Positions 16,167 to 24,484 of a DNA stretch of 64,000 bases are shown here, in pieces; position 1 is the stretch's first letter; each line of letters opens with the position of its first letter. A model generated the notes under the pieces. It worked only from the letters and a program-made list of their open reading frames with translations, did no database searches and was not told the DNA's origin. The translations under genes and the position numbers were made by a program. This DNA is from Nakamurella aerolata. Its GTDB lineage: Bacteria; Actinomycetota; Actinomycetes; Mycobacteriales; Nakamurellaceae. Location of the stretch: contig NZ_JABEND010000003.1 of assembly GCF_013002705.1 (NCBI RefSeq), forward strand, positions 372,001 to 436,000. Reading direction: 5' to 3'.

Positions 16167-17095
16167 GCACGATGGATCTGATGCTGGTGGCAGCGCTGGC
16201 GGCGGCCCTCGGGTCGGTGTTGCTCGGTCGCGGTTCGACGCGGTTGGTGCGGGCGTTGCCGCCGCGCCTGGCTGTTCCGGCCATGACGCTGGCCGCTGTG
16301 CTGCTTGCCGCTTGCACGGTCGGCACCCTGTTGCTGGTCGCCGCCGGTTACGCGCTGGGCTGGGGCCCGATCGCGGCCTTCGGCGGGATTCGACCGGACC
16401 AGCTGCATGCCCGGCTGCCGATCCCCGGTGCGCTCGCCGCCGCTGCCGGCGCGGCCGCGGTGTTGTTGTTGCTGCGGCTGGGGTTTCGCGCCGTCCACCT
16501 GACGGTCGCCGCGGTTCGTTCGGCGCGGTACTGCCGACGGTTGCCAGGGCGGGCCCGGCTGGTGTTCGTCCCCGGTGACGATGCCGTCGCGGTGTCCGGC
16601 CGGCCGGGGCGGGTGATGGTGGGCCGCGGGTTGTACCGGCGACTCGACCCGGTGCAGCGCCGCGCCCTGATCGCCCACGAGCGGAGTCATCTGGTCCGGC
16701 GGCACCATGCCTACCTGCAGGCGACGGAGCTGGCCATCGCACTGAATCCGTTGCTCACCCCGGTCGGCGCCGCGGTCCGCTTCGCCGTGGAACGCTGGGC
16801 CGACGAGGACGCCGTCCAGCGCATCGGCGACCGCACCGAAGTCGCGATGGCCATCGCTACCGCCGCGGTGCGAGCGGCCCGACCGGCCCCGGCGGGCGCT
16901 GCCGGCGCAGCGCTGGCCGCGGCGCGGTCCCACACCGTCGGCCGGGTGCAGGTGCTGTTGGCCGACCCGACACCCAGCCGGCCGCTCGGCCCGGTGGCCG
17001 CGGCGCTGGCCCTGGCGCTGGTGCTGCTGCTCACCGCCACCGGTGCGCTCGACCTGCATCACGCCGTCGAGGCGGCGCAACCGGCGGCCCACTGA
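16163..17095 (+). CDS. M56 (BlaR1-like) membrane zinc metallopeptidase
   Basis: A 310-residue membrane protease, the predicted antirepressor partner of the preceding BlaI-type protein. Hydrophobic segments lie at about residues 3-20, 38-65, 85-105 and at the C terminus (VAAALALALVLLLTATGAL). The zinc-binding motif HERSH (HExxH form, in LIAHERSHLVRRHH at about residue 172) and ERWADEDAV supply the active site. Unlike staphylococcal BlaR1 it has no penicillin-binding sensor domain, so the inducing signal is unknown. The GTG start overlaps the blaI stop by 3 bp; ATG 16172 is an alternative. Confidence 0.88.
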   Translation: MSTMDLMLVAALAAALGSVLLGRGSTRLVRALPPRLAVPAMTLAAVLLAACTVGTLLLVAAGYALGWGPIAAFGGIRPDQLHARLPIPGALAAAAGAAAVLLLLRLGFRAVHLTVAAVRSARYCRRLPGRARLVFVPGDDAVAVSGRPGRVMVGRGLYRRLDPVQRRALIAHERSHLVRRHHAYLQATELAIALNPLLTPVGAAVRFAVERWADEDAVQRIGDRTEVAMAIATAAVRAARPAPAGAAGAALAAARSHTVGRVQVLLADPTPSRPLGPVAAALALALVLLLTATGALDLHHAVEAAQPAAH

Positions 17096-17125
17096 CCGCC
17101 GCTGGGCACTGACTGACCGCTGGGC
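17088..17125. repeat. 17-bp repeat spanning the M56 gene stop codon
   Basis: CACTGACCGCCGCTGGG begins at 17090, including the stop TGA at 17093-17095, and is followed at 17107 by CACTGACTGACCGCTGGG and a partial CGCTGG. The repeat reproduces the stop codon in a second frame. Confidence 0.65.
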
Positions 17126-17195
17126 GCTGGCCGGCCCGCGGCGGCGCGCCGAAATCGGATTGCACCGCCGCCGCTGATCCGGCGATCATCCCGGC

Positions 17196-18137
17196 ATGAC
17201 GACTCCGCGGCAACGACCGTCCGGCGAAACCGATCCGGCTGCGCCCGACCTGCTGCAGGACCCGGTGGCCTACCTGGTGGGACTGCAGGGCGTCGCGCTG
17301 CTACGGGCCTGCGCCGGGGAGCACGGGCCTGAGTTCATGGCGCAACGGCTGGTGGAGATCGCCGAGCTGTTGCGCCGTCCCGCCGCTCTTGGCGAAGCCC
17401 TTCCGGCGCAGCCACTTTCCGTTGTCGATGGTTACGACGAATGGTCGAGCAGCTACGACGGCCCCGGCAACGCCTTGCTGGACTGGGAGATCGGCTACGT
17501 CAAAGATCTGGTCTCCGACCTGCCGCCGGGACGCGCACTCGACGCCGGCTGCGGCTCCGGACGGCATGCGCAATGGCTTGCCCAGCAAGGGTTCTCCGTC
17601 ACCGGCGTTGACACCTCGCCGAAGATGCTGGCGCTGGCCCGACAGAAGCTGCCGCAGCAACAATGGCTCATCGGAGACTTCGAACAGCTCGAGGCTGCCG
17701 ACGATTCCTTCGATCTGGTGGTCTGTGCGCTGGCGCTCACCCATCGGCCGGACCCAGCACCGGCCATCACCGAATTCGCCAGGGTGCTGGCACCGGGTGG
17801 CGCCCTTGTCGTGTCCGACACCTACAGCGAATACACCGGTTCCACCCGGTATCCCCTGGTGCGCGACGCCGACGACGGATCGGCTCGCTACCTTCCCGGA
17901 TGGAATCATTCGCTCAGCGCCTACCTGCAACCCGCGCTGGCCGCCGGGCTTGAGCTGACCGCAGTGCACGAGCCGCGGAGCGGCCCCCGCACCGATCCGA
18001 ACCTGGAACCGATACCGACACCGCCCGGCGCGGTACCCAACCGGTGGTTGCTGCACACCTGGTACCCGGCGGCGGTGAACGCCGCCTACCAGGGGCAACC
18101 GTCGGCAAAGTTTCTGCGCTGGAAGAAGTCCGGCTGA
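17196..18137 (+). CDS. SAM-dependent class I methyltransferase
   Basis: A 313-residue soluble enzyme with a Rossmann-type methyltransferase domain at about residues 95-220. Motif I is ALDAGCGSGRHAQWLAQQG, the acidic residue after strand 2 is in VTGVDTSPKML, motif II DSFDLVVCALALTHRPDP, and motif III VLAPGGALVVSDTY. The N-terminal 80 residues are helical and variable, and the C-terminal region (about 220-313) likely recognises the substrate, which is unknown. It stands alone between the blaI-M56 pair and the convergent Rpf gene. Confidence 0.85.
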   Translation: MTTPRQRPSGETDPAAPDLLQDPVAYLVGLQGVALLRACAGEHGPEFMAQRLVEIAELLRRPAALGEALPAQPLSVVDGYDEWSSSYDGPGNALLDWEIGYVKDLVSDLPPGRALDAGCGSGRHAQWLAQQGFSVTGVDTSPKMLALARQKLPQQQWLIGDFEQLEAADDSFDLVVCALALTHRPDPAPAITEFARVLAPGGALVVSDTYSEYTGSTRYPLVRDADDGSARYLPGWNHSLSAYLQPALAAGLELTAVHEPRSGPRTDPNLEPIPTPPGAVPNRWLLHTWYPAAVNAAYQGQPSAKFLRWKKSG

Positions 18138-18174
18138 CTCCTGCCGGCCCGGCATCAGGAATGCAGACAAGCCG

Positions 18175-18211
18175 CGGCCCGGCGACTGTGTCGAGGACAG
18201 CCGCCGGGCCG
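18175..18211. terminator. Hairpin between methyltransferase and rpf genes
   Basis: CGGCCCGGCG at 18175-18184 pairs with CGCCGGGCCG at 18202-18211, and CTGT/ACAG extends the stem inside one mismatch, leaving a 7-nt loop. It lies between convergent genes and could act in both directions. There is no T-run. Confidence 0.6.
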
Positions 18212-18268
18212 GGCGTCACGACCCCCTGGCAGGTCAGTCGTTCGGCGCAATCAGCGCCGTCATCGGGT

Positions 18269-19852
18269 TCAGCGAGATTCCCAGGCGGCCACCCAGGTGG
18301 CGCGGTCAACCTTGCCGGTGCGCTGCAGCCCGCGGTCGGCCTGGAAACGATCGACAGCGGCCTTGGTGGCGCTGCCGAAGTAGCCGGTGCCGCTGAGGCC
18401 GTAGCCCCGCTTGCCGAGCACCCGCTGGAAGCACTGCAGGTCGCGATATGTCTTGCCCTGCACCATGTCCGTGCCACCCCAGGCCAGCGCGCTGCTGGAG
18501 TTGACCTTGCACGAAGCGTCGGTCGCCGGGACGTACTTGGCCGGCGGCTTGGCAGCGGGCGGCTGCGCCTTCGGCGGCTGGGCCGGTGCCGGCTTCGGCT
18601 GCGCCGTCGGAGTGGTGATGTCCGCCTTGGCGTTCTTCACATCCCAGGCAGCCGCCCAACTCTTGGCGTCGAAGGCGTTACGGACCGGCAGGCCGGCCTT
18701 GGTCTGCAGGGCCTTCAGCGCCGTCTCGGTCTTGTCGCCGTACCAGCCGGTGCCGTCGAAGCTGCCGTAACCCATCAGCGTCATCTGCCACTGCCACTGC
18801 TTCAGGGTCGCCGAGTATTCGCCCCACTTGAGCGCACCAGGGAACGACGGCACCTTGGCATCGACGTTGGCGTTGGCCGAGTTCCATGCCGCGGCCCAGG
18901 ACTTGGCGTCGAGTTTGCCGGTGACCGGAAGGCCGGCCCTTGCCTGCAGCGCGGAGACGCCGGCCCTGGTCTTGTCGCCGTACCAGCCGGTGCCGTCGAA
19001 GTCGCCGTAGCCCAGCGCGGTCATCTGCTGCTGCCACTTCTTGAGCGGCTCGGAGTAGTCGCCCCAGGCGATGGCGCCGGGGTGGGCCGGCGCAGAACTG
19101 GACGGCGGCTTGGGGGCCGGGGTGCTCGGTGGCTTCGGCTTGGGCGCACTGGGTTTCATGCTGTTCGCCGAATCCCAGGCCGCCGCCCAGGCAGCCTGGG
19201 TGAACGTGTCGGAGACCGGCAGCCCGGCCTTCTTCTGCAGCGCGTTCAGGGCCAGCTTGGTCTTTGCGCCGTACCAACCGGTGCCGTCGAAGGTGCCGTA
19301 ACCCATGGCCTGCACCTGCTTCTGCCAGGCCTTCAGCCCGTCGGCGTAATCGCCGTACTTCAGCGCCCCCGGGTAAGCCGGCTGTCCGTTGGCCGGCGGT
19401 TTGGGCGCAGGGTTGCTTGGCGGTGCCGGGTTGCTCGGCGGTGCCGGAGTGCTGGGCGGCGCCGGGGTGCCACCACCGTTGCCGAACTCCCCTGACGACG
19501 GCTTGCGTCCGCTGCCGGCGTCCGAATCGTTCTGCAGCCCAACGAGATCGGCGCAGATCCACGGCGCCCAGCCACGCATCCGGTACAGGTACAGCGCGCG
19601 GTAGTCCTGTTCGGCCTTGCTGGCCTGGTCGGGACGGCCGCTGCCGCCCACCGACTTCCAGGTGCTCAGGTCGAACTGGTACGCGCCGTAGTAGTTGTTA
19701 CCGGTGTTGGTGGTGTAGTTGTCGCCCGACTCGCACAGCCGCAGCTGCTTCCAGTCGTTGCTGGACGGGTCGGCATTGGCGGTGCCCGCGCCGATGACGG
19801 CGGTGCCGGCCGTCAGCGCCACGGCTGTCATCAGGGTCGTTGCACGACGCAC
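18269..19852 (-). CDS. Secreted Rpf-type transglycosylase with four peptidoglycan-binding modules
   Basis: This is a resuscitation-promoting-factor-like muralytic enzyme. After a signal peptide (VRRATTLMTAVALTAGTAVIGAGTANA) comes the Rpf/lysozyme-like domain at about residues 30-110: WKQLRLCESGDNY (catalytic Glu), NTGNNYYGAYQFDLSTW, and YLYRMRGWAPWICA. A Pro-rich linker follows. Then come four PG_binding_1-like modules, three near-identical ones sharing DGTGWYGxKT and AxSWAAAWxxxN, and a diverged C-terminal one (GYGLSGTGYFGSATKAAVDRF). GTG 19852 is chosen because AGAGGA lies 6-11 nt upstream and the signal peptide starts there; the frame is open 29 codons further. It probably remodels peptidoglycan at growth resumption. 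Confidence 0.93.
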   Translation of the reverse strand: MRRATTLMTAVALTAGTAVIGAGTANADPSSNDWKQLRLCESGDNYTTNTGNNYYGAYQFDLSTWKSVGGSGRPDQASKAEQDYRALYLYRMRGWAPWICADLVGLQNDSDAGSGRKPSSGEFGNGGGTPAPPSTPAPPSNPAPPSNPAPKPPANGQPAYPGALKYGDYADGLKAWQKQVQAMGYGTFDGTGWYGAKTKLALNALQKKAGLPVSDTFTQAAWAAAWDSANSMKPSAPKPKPPSTPAPKPPSSSAPAHPGAIAWGDYSEPLKKWQQQMTALGYGDFDGTGWYGDKTRAGVSALQARAGLPVTGKLDAKSWAAAWNSANANVDAKVPSFPGALKWGEYSATLKQWQWQMTLMGYGSFDGTGWYGDKTETALKALQTKAGLPVRNAFDAKSWAAAWDVKNAKADITTPTAQPKPAPAQPPKAQPPAAKPPAKYVPATDASCKVNSSSALAWGGTDMVQGKTYRDLQCFQRVLGKRGYGLSGTGYFGSATKAAVDRFQADRGLQRTGKVDRATWVAAWESR

Positions 19853-20060
19853 GGCTGGTCCTCTCGCAGGCCGCACCGCTGCCGGACGATCGCGCCGCGC
19901 CTCTTCCCCTTGCTTGACGCGCCACCACCGTGCCCCCACTCGACCTCTTCACCATGCCGGGGTCCACGGCGTCGGCCGTGGGTTCTGGTGTGGCCGGCGG
20001 CCGAGAAGTGGGGGTGCCACGACCGACGGCGGGTTCCCGGATCTCCGGAAACCCGCCAAA
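19853..20060 (-). promoter_or_regulatory. Long structured 5' leader of the rpf gene; possible c-di-AMP (ydaO-type) riboswitch
   Basis: Actinobacterial rpf genes are often controlled by ydaO-type c-di-AMP riboswitches. The roughly 200-nt leader here has GC-rich arms (GGCGGGTTTCCGG, then CCGGGAACCCGCC), a GGTGAAG segment, and a CCGGCAGC stretch shortly before the start codon, in the order loosely expected for that class. The conserved cores match only partly, so this is suggestive. Confidence 0.25.
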
Positions 20061-21156
20061 CTGTAGAACAACTTTCACAGAAGTCACAAGTGTCCCAGCA
20101 AACTCAGCTAACCCGACAGTCCCGGTAATGGCCAGACGACACGCCGTGTCGCATCAGAAATAAATGACACAGGTGTGATTCCCCCGGCTGGGTTACCCGG
20201 CGCCGTCGCCGACTCACGGTGCGCGGCCGTTGCGTGCGGAGCGCCGGGTTCGCTTGATCGCGGCAGTTCACGGTGCGCAGCCGTTGCGTGCAGAGCGCCG
20301 GGGCGCCTGCGCCGCGGCGTCCGACCCGGCGCGGCGGACGTTCCGACCGGGCGGGGTCGCTGGGAGTGCGGGGACGCTGGGAAGTGCTGCGCAGCAGTAC
20401 TCGCTTTTCGGAGCGCCGGACGCTCATCGGCACAGCGCACGGCGGCTAAACGGCCATCCAGCGCGCTCAAACGTGAGTACCACCAGGCGGGCACGAATCC
20501 GGTGGATCGGTGGCCGGCCAGGCGCCGCAGCGGAAAAATCGGCGCCTCGACGCCGACTTGCAGAAACTGACCTGCGACGATGCAGTTCGAGCGACACATT
20601 TTTCACCGCTGACGTGCTGCACCCCCAGCGCCCGCTCGCACGGCAGCCAGCCAGGCCAAGGCCGGCCGGGCTGAGGGCGAGCGGCCCGTTGGCGCCAACC
20701 GGAGGGCGAGCCGCCCGGCGCCGCCGGCCTGGGGGCGGCCAGCCCGGCGGCGCCGGTCTGAGTCCAGCCCCCGCCGAAATCCCGGATCCCCCGCCGAGTC
20801 CACCGAGTTCAGCGGAAAAATCGGTGTCTCGAATCGCGTTTCCGCAGGTCAGCTTCCGCAAAAGGGCATCGAGCCGCCGATTTGTCGAGCGGGGCTTGGG
20901 GGCGCCGCTTGCCGACAGCGCCGTCGTCGCCGACGGCGCCGTCGGCGTCAACCACCGCGTGCCGACAGTGCCACCCAGCTGCGTTAACGAACCCGGAAAG
21001 GCGAATCGCCGGCCGCTGCCCGCGTTGGGAAACTCCGATGGCCGTGACGGCGGCAGCTGCCGCCGTAACGGCCATCGAGCGCTCCCACACGTCAGTAGCG
21101 ACCGGCGAACGGTGGCCCGCCCGGTCAGGCGGGCGCACCTGGCGACGCCGGAGGGC
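20061..21156. other. Gene-free region of about 1.1 kb with degenerate repeats
   Basis: No open frame here has codon use or protein features of a gene. A 35-bp direct repeat (33 of 35 identical) beginning TCACGGTGCGC lies at 20214-20248 and 20268-20302. A 23-bp repeat containing CAGCGGAAAAATCGG lies at 20528-20550 and 20810-20832. GAGGGCGAGC recurs at 20673 and 20702. An ACGGCCATC(C/G)AGCGC motif appears near 20450 and 21068. The A-runs and the mosaic of short repeats look like decayed intergenic repeat or mobile-element remnants. Confidence 0.55.
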
Positions 21157-22185
<1,029 letters not shown>

Positions 22186-22238
22186 GTGCTGTCCTTTCAC
22201 GATCAAGAAGCGGTCACCAGCCAGTATCCTCCACCGCC

Positions 22239-22387
22239 CGATCGCCTCGTGCGGACGGGGGCGGCCGCCACCGCCTCACCTGTCATTGCCGCCAGCAGCC
22301 GATCGCCTCGTGCGGACGGGGGCGGCCCTTGTTGGCGGCGTCCTGCAGCGCGGGCGACAGCGATCACCTCGTGCGGACGGGGCGGCC
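22239..22387. repeat. CRISPR-like mini-array: three 27-28 bp hairpin repeats, two 33-bp spacers
   Basis: A 28-bp repeat, cGATCGCCTCGTGCGGACG followed by GGGGCGGCC, lies at 22239-22266 and 22300-22327. A third copy at 22361-22387 has one substitution (GATCA for GATCG) and one missing G. The period is exactly 61 bp. The two 33-bp intervals (22267-22299, 22328-22360) are unrelated to each other. Inside each repeat CCTCGT and ACGGGG form a 6-bp stem (one G-U) around a GCGG tetraloop, like type I CRISPR repeats. 61 is not a multiple of 3, so it is not a coding repeat. No cas gene is in the window. It lies between fba and the sigma factor gene. Confidence 0.7.
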
Positions 22388-22511
22388 CGCGCAGGCCCTC
22401 TTCGCACCGGCCAGCGGCTGGGGACAAAGCAGGGTCCGCCCTCGACCAGAGGTGCGGCACGGTTGCGGCATTCTGCTAGCCCGTCCGCCCTCCGGCTGGC
22501 AGGATCGGGCC

Positions 22512-23228
22512 GTGGTCAACCAGTCGGGAGTGAACCAGGCAATGAACGGGCCGCAGCAGGCCGGCTTCCCCGCCGCGCAACCGCACGCCGGCGGTTACGC
22601 CAACAACGGCGGCGGTATCGGCGCCAGCCATAGCGGCGGTCATGGCCCCGGCGGCGAATCGGCGGTCGAACGCACCCTCGGCTCGCTGCGTTCGCTCAAC
22701 CCGATCGACCCGGCGGCGCTGCCGGCACCGGCGGAACCGCAGTCGCTCACCATTGACGATCTGTACCGCTCGCACCGCATGGGCATGGTGCGGCTGGCCA
22801 TTCTGTTGGTCGACGACATCGCCTCGGCCGAGGACGTGGTGCAGGAGGCCTTCGCCGGGCTCTACAAGCAATGGGGTTCGCTGCGCGACACCGCCGCCGC
22901 CATCGGCTATCTGCGCACCGCAGTGGTGAACGGTTCCCGGTCCATGCTGCGGCGCCGCCGCACCGCACGCGCCTACACCCCGCCGGACCCGGGGACGGCC
23001 CGCTCCGCCGAGTCGCTGGCGATCATGTCGGCCGAGCACCGCGCCGTCGTCGAGGCGATGGGCGAACTGGCGCCGCGTCAACGAGAGGTGTTGGTACTGC
23101 GCTATTACGGCGGCCTGAGCGAGTCCGAGATCGCCGAGGCGACGGGCCTGTCCAAGGGCACCGTCAAGTCGACCGCCTCGCGGGCGGTGGCCAAGCTCGG
23201 CGACATCATGAAGCAATCGCTGAGCTGA
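22512..23228 (+). CDS. ECF-like sigma-70 family factor
   Basis: A 238-residue alternative sigma factor. The N-terminal 70 residues are Gly/Asn/His-rich and low in complexity. Region 2 spans about residues 80-150: IDDLYRSHRMGMVRLAILLVDDIASAEDVVQEAFAGLYKQW, with a basic segment RSMLRRRRTAR after it. Region 4 spans about residues 175-235: ELAPRQREVLVLRYYGGLSESEIAEATGLSKGTVKSTASRAVAKL. The VVQEAF and GLSKGTVKS blocks resemble the SigE/SigM-like actinobacterial ECF group. GTG 22512 is chosen tentatively; GTG 22530 and ATG 22542 are possible. The stop overlaps the start of the small membrane protein gene (TGATG). Confidence 0.85.
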   Translation: MVNQSGVNQAMNGPQQAGFPAAQPHAGGYANNGGGIGASHSGGHGPGGESAVERTLGSLRSLNPIDPAALPAPAEPQSLTIDDLYRSHRMGMVRLAILLVDDIASAEDVVQEAFAGLYKQWGSLRDTAAAIGYLRTAVVNGSRSMLRRRRTARAYTPPDPGTARSAESLAIMSAEHRAVVEAMGELAPRQREVLVLRYYGGLSESEIAEATGLSKGTVKSTASRAVAKLGDIMKQSLS

Positions 23229-23515
23229 TGTCGGGTTCGTCCACCGACAGCCAGCAGGAGCAGGTGCTGGCCCAGGCCCTGCGCGCCATGGCCGGCGGCC
23301 CGGCAGGCGCGTCCGGGGGTGCGTCCGGCACCAGCCCAGGCGGATCCGCCGGGTCCGGCGGAACGAGCGGCGACACCACAGCGTCCGGCGACGACGGCAA
23401 CGGCGGCCGCCGCTCGCGCCCGCGCTGGCTGAGCACCACGCACCTGTTGCTGCTCGCGGCGATCGCCGGGGTGGCGCTCGGCGGCGGCGCCGCCATCCTC
23501 ACCCTGCTCTTGTGA
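23228..23515 (+). CDS. Small single-span membrane protein coupled to the sigma factor
   Basis: A 95-residue protein: a short helical N terminus (SQQEQVLAQALRAMAG), a Gly/Ser/Thr-rich linker of about 45 residues, a basic patch (RRSRPRW), and a C-terminal transmembrane helix (HLLLLAAIAGVALGGGAAILTLLL). It starts inside the sigma factor stop codon, so it is translationally coupled. Genes in this position often encode anti-sigma factors, but no zinc-binding HxxxCxxC motif or other anti-sigma fold is visible. A membrane tether for the sigma factor is a plausible guess only. Confidence 0.72.
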   Translation: MSGSSTDSQQEQVLAQALRAMAGGPAGASGGASGTSPGGSAGSGGTSGDTTASGDDGNGGRRSRPRWLSTTHLLLLAAIAGVALGGGAAILTLLL

Positions 23516-23601
23516 ACAGCAGGCGCAGTCTGCTGTGAACGGCAACCGCAGACAGTCGCTGTGATCTGCGCCGACAACGCCGGCGCGCCCAGCACAAACT
23601 A

Positions 23602-23619
23602 CTACTCGATCGGCAGTAG
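23602..23619 (+). promoter_or_regulatory. BlaI-like box in front of the DedA gene
   Basis: CTACT-N8-AGTAG, 18 bp overall, preceded by the same AACTACTACT context as the uppP/blaI box at 15642. It ends 17 bp before a TACGCT -10 element (23637-23642), so it covers the -35 region of the DedA promoter. The inner positions are not symmetric, so the palindrome is weaker than at 15642. Confidence 0.5.
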
Positions 23620-23649
23620 ATCGCCGCGCGGCCCGGTACGCTACCAGGC

Positions 23650-24408
23650 GTGACCCAACTCGCCTTGCTCCCCGGGTGGCTCGACCCGCAGAACATCATC
23701 ACCGGTCTCGGCTCGTGGGCCGTCGTCGGGATCATGCTGATCTTGTTCGCCGAGTGCGGCCTGCTGATCGGCTTCTTCCTGCCGGGCGACACTTTACTGT
23801 TCATGGCCGGGCTGTTGGTCAAGACCAACGTGCTCGACATCAACATCTGGCTGCTGATCGTGCTGGAGATCGTCGCGGCGTTCGTCGGCAACATGGTGGG
23901 CTACGGCATCGGTTACAAGGTGGGGCCCGCGGTCTTCAGACGCCCGGACGCCAAGTTCCTCAAGCCCGAACACATCGAACGGTCGCGGGAGTTCTTCGAC
24001 CGGCACGGCAAGATCACCATCGTGCTGGCCAGGTTCGTGCCGGTGGTGCGCACCGTCGTCACGGTGATGGCGGGCGCGTCGCGAATGGACGCGAAGATCT
24101 ACACCCTTTACTCGTTCATCGGCGGGGTGCTGTGGTGCGCGCTGGTCACCCTGGGCGGATACCTGTTGGGCGGCATCCCCTTCATCGCCAACAACGTCGA
24201 TCTGCTGATCGTGCTCGCGGTGCTCGCCGTTGTGCTGGCCAGCGCCGGCCCGGCCATCTACCACTGGCTGCAGCGGCGCAAGAACCGCGGCGGCAGCCCG
24301 CAGGCTCCGGCCGCGCCGGTAGATCCGAGCAACTCGGTGCCGCCGGCCACCGCCGATCCGAACCTGCCGCCGGCCCGCCCGGTCTCCGACCCGCGCTCCG
24401 ATCGCTGA
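23650..24408 (+). CDS. DedA family membrane protein
   Basis: A 252-residue polytopic membrane protein. DedA proteins include the undecaprenyl-phosphate flippases UptA/DedA that return the lipid carrier to the inner leaflet. Family marks are the re-entrant region LFAECGLLIGFFLPGDTLLFMAGLL, GNMVGYGIGYKVG, EFFDRHGKITIVLARFVPVVRTVVTVMAGASRM (with the conserved RFxPxxR arginines) and the GGVLWCALVTLGGYLLGG segment. The C-terminal 35 residues are a Pro-rich cytoplasmic tail. GTG 23650 follows TACGCT by seven bases and has no Shine-Dalgarno, consistent with a leaderless mRNA. A BlaI-like box sits upstream. It corresponds in position to Rv0364. Confidence 0.92.
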   Translation: MTQLALLPGWLDPQNIITGLGSWAVVGIMLILFAECGLLIGFFLPGDTLLFMAGLLVKTNVLDINIWLLIVLEIVAAFVGNMVGYGIGYKVGPAVFRRPDAKFLKPEHIERSREFFDRHGKITIVLARFVPVVRTVVTVMAGASRMDAKIYTLYSFIGGVLWCALVTLGGYLLGGIPFIANNVDLLIVLAVLAVVLASAGPAIYHWLQRRKNRGGSPQAPAAPVDPSNSVPPATADPNLPPARPVSDPRSDR

Positions 24409-24480
24409 CCGCGCGCTTATCGCTGAGCCGCACCGATCGCTGACCCAAGCCGATCGCTGACCCGCGCCGATCGCTGACCC
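24399..24480. repeat. 17-bp tandem array spanning the DedA stop codon
   Basis: Five units of about CGATCGCTGACCC start at 24399, 24417, 24434, 24451 and 24468 (spacings 18, 17, 17, 17). The first unit contains the DedA stop TGA (24406-24408). The repeated TGAs at 24424, 24441, 24458 and 24475 fall in all three frames. The array ends just before the stop of the convergent epimerase gene. Confidence 0.88.
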
Positions 24481-24484
24481 GGTC

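Noticed and set aside
16094-17092. 332-codon open frame antisense to the M56 protease gene
   Set aside because: Gln/Arg/His-rich composition typical of the complementary strand of a GC-rich gene; no domain or start signal. Many similar long antisense frames were discarded for the same reason.
20085-20130. CAGCTAACCCGACAG resembling the 3' core of a ydaO riboswitch
   Set aside because: It lies on the plus strand, opposite to the rpf gene, and the rest of the aptamer is missing.
22239-22387. Calling the 61-bp-period repeats a definite CRISPR array
   Set aside because: Only two intervals, no cas genes in the window and no spacer matches can be tested here; kept as a repeat with a hypothesis.
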